64,000 nt of DNA, from the NCBI GenBank assembly GCA_008692225.1, contig VICG01000016.1:1719501-1783500 (forward strand), read 5' to 3'. The DNA comes from Monilinia fructicola (Eukaryota; Ascomycota; Leotiomycetes; Helotiales; Sclerotiniaceae). A program made the position numbers and the translations under genes. The notes under the pieces were generated by a model. The model made no database searches, was not told the origin of the DNA, and saw nothing but the letters and a program-made list of their open reading frames with translations. Positions 58,629 to 64,000 of the stretch are shown here, piece by piece. How positions within the stretch are numbered: position 1 is the first letter of the stretch; the number at the start of each line of letters is the position of its first letter.

Positions 58629-60589
58629 AATTAATGATAAAGAGAATGATTAACGGTCTCAAGAGATGAGATATTCGGATACATTGTATATAAGTTATGA
58701 TTTGTATAAGTTCCATATCTTAAGCACTAAAAATCCAATACTAAGAATTTCCTCGGTTTGATATCAGACTTATATGAAGCACTATTGATTCGAAGAAGGG
58801 GTAAATTGAGATAATAGTACACACTAAGATCTCCCGAATTCAAACAATTTATTATCAATGAATGGGATGCCCATGGCAATCGAATGAGGATCTCAACAAG
58901 CTAGTAAATCCTAAGATGCTATAGTATCCAATTCATGGGGGCAAGCCCCCAAACCCCCTTAGCTCGCTACGCTCAAATATATGTCAATAAAAATATTCTG
59001 CCCCCACGGCAGTGGCCCCCGGAGGGCCAGCGGAGCGTCATTAAATCAAAACCTAAACATGAACTTATAATAATATACAAAGCCATCTAGCCGACGCTAA
59101 TTCCTCATTCATCAGTCATGGCAATACAATTGAGAATAATAAGACCAAATATACAAACCCAACCGTAAACTAAACTAAACAAGTATAACTGAAGAAAAGA
59201 CGATGAGGACATTTTATGAAACAGTAATGCGGCAAAAGACCTTCATGCATGGTTGAAATAAATATAACCCAAATAAGTATTGACAAGATAAGGAGAAAAA
59301 CGAAACAAGCTACCAAAACCACGGCACCGGTAAAAAGATGATAAGCTTAAGAGTTAAAAGCTTGTCTCAATGTTCATGAATAAAAGGTATCATTCCTTTT
59401 GGAGGTGGCGGTCGCACTTGCTTCTCGCTCTTAATTTTTGAAACAATATCTTGATATTGAATCGTGGGTGCTCGTGGATGCTCACGGACTCGGGAGTTTG
59501 TAATTCTATGCATTGAGATATTTGAGATATCAAAATGTTATCGAAAGTCAATCTCAAGGTTGACTTGGATAATGACAACGATGTATTCTTTTGGTTGGGT
59601 GCCTCAAAGATTATATTCTCGCTCAAGAGTTTCAATAGTTGGTAGGTAATAAGGTGTAAGCAAGTAAAGAGTTGAAATATTCAACGAGATGTGGTTGAGA
59701 GAAGCAGAAACATACTAGTCTATAAACGTCTTAGCGTTCTTATTCTTAAGGTTTCAAGGTTATCCTTACGCCACGATTACCCCACGGAATCTATGCGACG
59801 CCACAGATCTAATAAACGTCAAATCATGGATGACAGTCGATTGCATTTTATACCTTAGACTTCACTTCACTTGAATCTGTATATATAATCTGTGACTTTG
59901 TCTTTGCTTTGAAATTTAGGTTGAGATATGATTAGATTGAGTATTTCTGACCTGGTAGTGCTTTTGAATGTATAAATTGGTTTAGATCTGGTGGATGTCA
60001 AATTCAACATGCCGTGGAATGAATAGAGTAGATGGAGTAGATGGAGTAGATCAGAATTAATAGAATGAACATAATTGACGGGTAGTGGGTAACGAGTATA
60101 CTTATTCCTTCATATCAGGAATGAACACTCCCGCTGACTGTAAGATTTAATCATCACATGTTAATCATATCCATGGATCTCATAAGCCATAAAGTTATTA
60201 TGTATTGATGGAATATCTACACACAAAGCTAAATCCATCCGATAACAGTCATTATTCATCGTGAAATGGAAAAAACCTTGAATTAATGCATATCCCATAT
60301 CAGAAATATGAAACACGAAACAGTTGAATTAAATCGAAGTAAGTGTTTCATATTGTAATGATGAGTTATGAGCTCATAAGATCATCATCATTTCTTTCGT
60401 ATTATTATTCATCCATCCCAAGTATCATTGTGTAACGTATAACGTGCGCATGTAATAAAAGCCAACGATTGTGAGTTGCCCAGGTGATTGAAGAGAACCA
60501 GAGTTGGGTTCCATGAGAATGGAGAGATGATGAAATATCACCATATTTCCTTGCTATGAAAAACTCTTGATTTCTCATCACCATGAGTC
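58629..60589. other. Intergenic region, promoter of OPT gene at left
   Basis: Contains an inverted two-box element (58934-59040) and an ATCCATGGAT palindrome (60169-60178). No supported gene; ORFs at 59390-59649 overlap on opposite strands and look random. Confidence 0.5.
58934..59040 (-). mobile_element. Two-box hairpin element, complete copy in reverse orientation
   Basis: Read on the minus strand: TGACGCTCCGCTGGCCCTCC, GGGGGCCACTGCCGTGGG, a 40-bp AT spacer, then GAGCGTAGCGAGCTAA, the G-run and GGGGGCTTGCCCCCATG. It matches the 49-kb copy closely in both boxes but not in the spacer. Confidence 0.8.
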
Positions 60590-61372
60590 TTAAGATTCCA
60601 ATCTAACGGCATAGAAAACACCCTCAGTGACATACCACTATATATAAAACAATTAATCAGTAATTTTCTCAGTGTCCGAATAAAGAATTAAACTCACTCT
60701 AACAAGACCAATATCACCACTATCAATTGTCAATCTATTTCTTTGAGTCCAGGTATTGTCCAATTCCCTAACCCAATACATGCGAAACGGATCATCATCA
60801 GCTGGCTTCATATCTTGCTTCTTATTTGCATCCGGTGTTTGCATTTGTTGCATTTGAATTTCGCTACTAGTAGCTCCATGTGTGTTCATAGCTGGTTGTG
60901 GAACATATCCTGCGCCGAAAGGAATATGATGGCTGTGGCCCGCGAATTGAGTATAAGGGTTGTAAGGGTAAGGTTGGAAGGCAGGTTGAGGCATGGTTTG
61001 TTGATATTGAGGAGCCTAAGAGGAGAATAAATATTAGCAATGAACAAGAGTTTTGATGTTGATACCAAGAAACAATTGATGCGCAACTTTGTGCTCAATT
61101 CAAATAAATGATTAAGTCAGGTCAAAATTATAACTTGCTTCAAATTGATAGAATTGTTGATTGTAAGGGTTGTATGGAGGTTGTACGGGAATCATGACAG
61201 GAGCAATAGCAGGAATAACTGGAGCTGGTGCTGGAGTCTTAGTTTCTCGAAGATAGACAACGCCATTAACTATAATTGCACCATCTGAACGAGGGATATA
61301 GGTATGTTCATGAGGTCCATTAGAAGTGTCTGGAACTTGAGGTTGAAAGTTTTGAATAGGAATTTGAGTCAT
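60590..61372 (-). CDS. Conserved-looking fungal protein of unknown function (199 aa)
   Basis: Exons 61372-61139, 61015-60698 and 60637-60590, 199 residues. The N-terminus (MTQIPIQNFQPQVPDTS, then HTYIPRSDGAIIVNGVVYLR) leads into a Pro/Tyr/Gln-rich middle (QPPYNPYNQQFYQFE, QPYPYNPYTQFAGH). A C-terminal compact block follows: DPFRMYWVRELDNTWTQRNR, LTIDSGDIGLVR, then WYVTEGVFYAVRLES after the second intron. No family name is known to me; the Trp/Tyr-rich end resembles a short fungal domain seen in many hypothetical proteins. The first intron (61016-61138) only works with a GC donor (GCAAGT) and TTAG acceptor, phase 0; the second (60638-60697) is GTGAGT...ATAG. Confidence 0.6.
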
Positions 61373-62012
61373 GGTTAATGAATTTGATTGATGTATTGAG
61401 ATGAATTTGATTGTTCGAAGAATTTATGAGTTTGGTTTGATATCTTTCAAAAATAACGAAGGATATTGAAAGTGTTTCTTTTGATGTTGATTTTATTGAG
61501 GTTTAAGTTTTCAAGTCCATGCTTAGGTTGAAATAAAATATTCTTGTGAATGTAGAGATGAAAGCCGAGGAGCGACGTGATTAGAAGAGCCCTAAAGACA
61601 AGAGGAGAGAAAGGAGACTAGACTAGACTAGAACAGACGTGACGTGACGGGACGTGACGTGATGAATTGGGTGAATTTTGAAATCCAATTCAATATCAAG
61701 TCACCTGGGCAATGTCAAGTCAAGGGCAAGTCCAGGTTAAGTCAAGATAAAACAATGACAAGTAGGTAAGGACAAGGAGGTAAGAGCAAGTAGGTAAGAG
61801 CAAGTAGGTAAGAGCAAGGAGGTGAGAGCAAGGAGGTAAGGGCAAGTAATGTGATGATACCAATTTCACAGTTCAGTAAGATAGTAAACCAAAACCACTA
61901 GGTGACTTGATAGATCCAAACCAAGAGACCAAGACAGAGATTGACAAGATAAATAAACAAGAAAAGAAAAGAAAAGAAAAGAAAAGAAAAGAAAAGCAAT
62001 GATTTCACTCAC
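61373..62012. other. Spacer with direct repeats
   Basis: Contains GACGTGACGG-type repeats (61635-61660), GGTAAGAGCAAGTA repeats (about 61760-61850) and a (GAAAA)n tract at 61960-61995. It may include intron and 3' exon of the small gene at 62013-62171, but no exon could be fixed. Confidence 0.4.
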
Positions 62013-62171
62013 ACCCGAAATCTTAACCCATTGACGTGTATTTGGATTGAATACCATAACGCCCTGATCACCATCTTCCTTTGGCTTCTGTTTCTTCTTC
62101 TTCTTCTTCTTTTTCTTCTCCTCCTCCTCCTCAAGATATACATCGGTAAATGGCCAACATGGGAAGCACAT
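62013..62171 (-). CDS. Possible first exon of a small gene
   Basis: Minus strand from ATG 62171: MCFPCWPFTDVYLEEEEE, a poly-Lys run, then DQGVMVFNPNTRQWVKISG and a good GTGAGT donor at 62012. The Cys-rich start could be lipid-modified and the VFNPNTRQWVKI end looks like a folded-domain strand, but the downstream exon is not identifiable: the best acceptor (CCTAG near 61905) leads into repeat sequence. It could also be a spurious ORF. Confidence 0.33.
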
Positions 62172-62998
62172 ATTGAAGCTTAGCCAGGTCTGTTGACTGG
62201 TGTTTATAGAGGATATGAAGATTGACAATATGATTGAAGTTGTTTGAAAGAAGAATTTAGATCGGAAGAGTTGCTTGCAGTTGGGAAGAAGTGGATGAGT
62301 GTGAATACGATTGGAGACCTAGGATGGCTTGTTCCGGGGAGAAAGAAGTCTTGGATTTTTTTATCAGAGTCTTCGGTTCCAAGATTTGTTGTTCATTGGA
62401 AGTGAATTGCAATTGAATAAATTCAGTTGATAGAAAACTACCAATCATAGTCGGAGATGCTCATCATATACCTCCCCAGCTAACACTTCTACGTAGCGAG
62501 GTATCCAACAAGGGAACTGTCATTTCAAATACATCGTGTTCCAAGGTTCCTTCTGCTTGTTTCTCTAGGTAATCTTACCATGACTTGATATTCTTTTCAT
62601 TCCTCATGGACGGACCATTTGATTGGATATCATGGACGGTAGAACTGCCTTGGTATCCATGGATAGATACATGATGATATCAATTGGACGAAAACAAAGG
62701 TGAAATGGAAAGCAGGAGAGGTTTATCAAGAATGTGAGGTGTCATTAGCCACGGTAAAATACCAAAGGATTCCTTAGTATCAAATCCATGAACTTGATAT
62801 GAGACGAGCCAACCCTCTCATCCTCTCACCCTCTTACCCTCTTACCCTCTTACCGTCCTATTCTCTCACTATCCCACTCTCTCACCTTTTCATCCTTTCA
62901 ACCTTTCCCCTTTTCAACCTTTCAACCTTTCCCCTTCTCATCCTCTCACTCTTCCACCCCCTCACTCTCCATCCTTCGACATATATCCATTACATACT
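62172..62998. other. Intergenic, no gene seen
   Basis: Contains an ATCCATGGAT palindrome (62655-62664) and a pyrimidine-rich stretch with repeated CTCTTACC and CAACCTTTCC units (about 62810-62965), just downstream of the gene on the minus strand. Confidence 0.5.
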
Positions 62999-64000
62999 CT
63001 AATGAGAATTTGTAGCAATTCTTTTCCAATAATCAAACCAGTCATCCCCAGGTTGTCCCGAAACCTCCTCGTCATCAAAGAATCCTTCTGCTTCCAACTC
63101 TTTCTCCCAATTTATACTAAAAGTTCGTTCCTCTTCTCGGTTATTTAAATATCTTTGATGAGAATCTCTGTCTAGGGACTAGTAAAAAGATACTCATTAG
63201 ATAGGCCACCAGGCGAAGAACAAGATGGGGGTATTTAATAGGTGAGAACAACGATTGATGGAACTACACTCACGTGCATAACCACAACACTACATTTGGA
63301 TGGATTTTTCCACTCTTTGTATCTTGAGTTGACACAAATGATACCGGCCAACATATCCATATAATCACCTTGATTCATGAGACGGTTCCATCCTGGTTTA
63401 GGAGCGTCATCTTTACCTATATGTGGTAATCGATACATCCAAGCTCCATCCAAAAGACTATAGCCCTTATCATGAGGCTCTCGAGTCCTTGCACCTATCT
63501 TCTGGTTATCTTTGATATTGCCTAACGATTTGAGTTGCAATTCATACCTTGTTCTGATGCATTTGTACTTTGAGTATGAAGGGAATTATTGAAAGCTTGA
63601 TTATTCGTTTCTACCTCCTCATCTCCCGCCCTTACAAATGGCCAAGAGGGAGAAGGGAAAATGATACTTTCTGGAGGAATCTTACTATTTCTTGTTTCAT
63701 ATTTGAGAGTGTTAACAAACTCGAGGAATGGTGTATTGAGGTTGAATTTTAGTAAATCAACTCGAGAACCTTGGCCCCAACCATCAATTAAAGTCATTAA
63801 TTGAATGGTGAAATCGTGTCCATCCTTATAATCTTCAACACCAAGTCTTTTTCTTTCTATATCGGCTGCAATAAAACCGGCCTATACAAATTAGTTTTGT
63901 GAGCAAAACTTGCTCGATATAGATCTGATATTAAGAAAGTAAAGGAGAGAACAGAATAGAGGAGAAGAGAACATGGTGAAAACAGACGAAAGTGGAAGGA
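62999..64000 (-). CDS. Unassigned protein, 3' part of a gene running off the window
   Basis: Minus strand. An acceptor (TTTGTATAG) at 63882 opens exon 63881-63548. It is followed by exon 63509-63274 (after a 38-nt micro-intron, or else a one-base frame correction) and exon 63178-62999 with the stop at 63001-62999. The bases from 63882 to the edge look intronic. The visible 250 residues include AGFIAADIERKRLGVEDYKD, TIQLMTLIDGWGQGSRVDLL, FNLNTPFLEFVNTLKYE, SLLDGAWMYRLPHIGKDDAP, MNQGDYMDMLAGIICVNSRY and an acidic C-terminus ending DDWFDYWKRIATNSH. The composition and splicing are those of a real soluble protein. No family recognised. Confidence 0.6.

Noticed and set aside
1..64000. tRNA and rRNA genes
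   Set aside because: No cloverleaf with a typical T-loop (GTTCGAATC-type) flanked by matching stems was recognised by eye; a tRNAscan run would be decisive.

Overview
The window looks like a piece of a filamentous ascomycete nuclear genome. Genes carry several short GT-AG introns (about 44-330 nt, with CTAAC-like branch sites), are separated by AT-rich and microsatellite-rich spacers, and encode typical Pezizomycotina proteins. The style of the proteins and spacers fits a leotiomycete (Botrytis/Sclerotinia-like), but that placement is an impression and not demonstrated here.

Left part (1-28.5 kb), mostly housekeeping and nuclear genes: the end of a Pex26-like peroxin (1-1327, +), an MFS transporter (2920-4410, +), the SAGA subunit Sgf73 with an SCA7 domain (5543-7469, +), an Sfh1/Snf5 remodeller subunit (8595-11051, -), an EBP1/Cdb4-type aminopeptidase-fold protein (12641-14173, +), a two-PHD Rco1-like Rpd3S subunit (16164-21266, +) and the cohesin regulator Pds5 (23134-28461, -). 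Four of these five nuclear genes act directly on chromatin. Pex26, Sgf73, Sfh1 and EBP1 each need one or more single-base corrections, almost always removal of one base from a short homopolymer, to read through. Genes between 16 and 61 kb do not. This pattern most likely marks residual insertion errors in the left part of the assembly.

Middle (28.5-47.3 kb), gene-poor: a serine/threonine-rich, probably GPI-anchored wall protein (31565-34027, +), a wrecked SF1/Upf1-like helicase (about 35.3-38.4 kb), unassigned ORF debris, several mini- and microsatellites, and a decayed five-copy tandem array (29389-29840).

Right part (47.3-64 kb): oleate delta-12 desaturase (47342-48782, +), a small secreted cysteine-containing protein (50031-50736, -), the mRNA capping guanylyltransferase (53274-54449, +), an OPT-family oligopeptide transporter with six exons (55459-58628, -), an unassigned three-exon gene with a probable GC-AG intron (60590-61372, -), a possible small gene (62013-62171, -) and an unassigned gene running off the right edge (62999-64000, -).

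The most interesting non-gene signal is a short dispersed element with two GC-rich hairpin boxes, found at 34.4, 45.6, 49.1, 52.5 and (inverted) 58.9 kb; its copies show compensatory stem changes. Two perfect 10-bp palindromes, TACCTAGGTA and ATCCATGGAT, each recur seven times in spacers. No tRNA, rRNA or CRISPR array was recognised.
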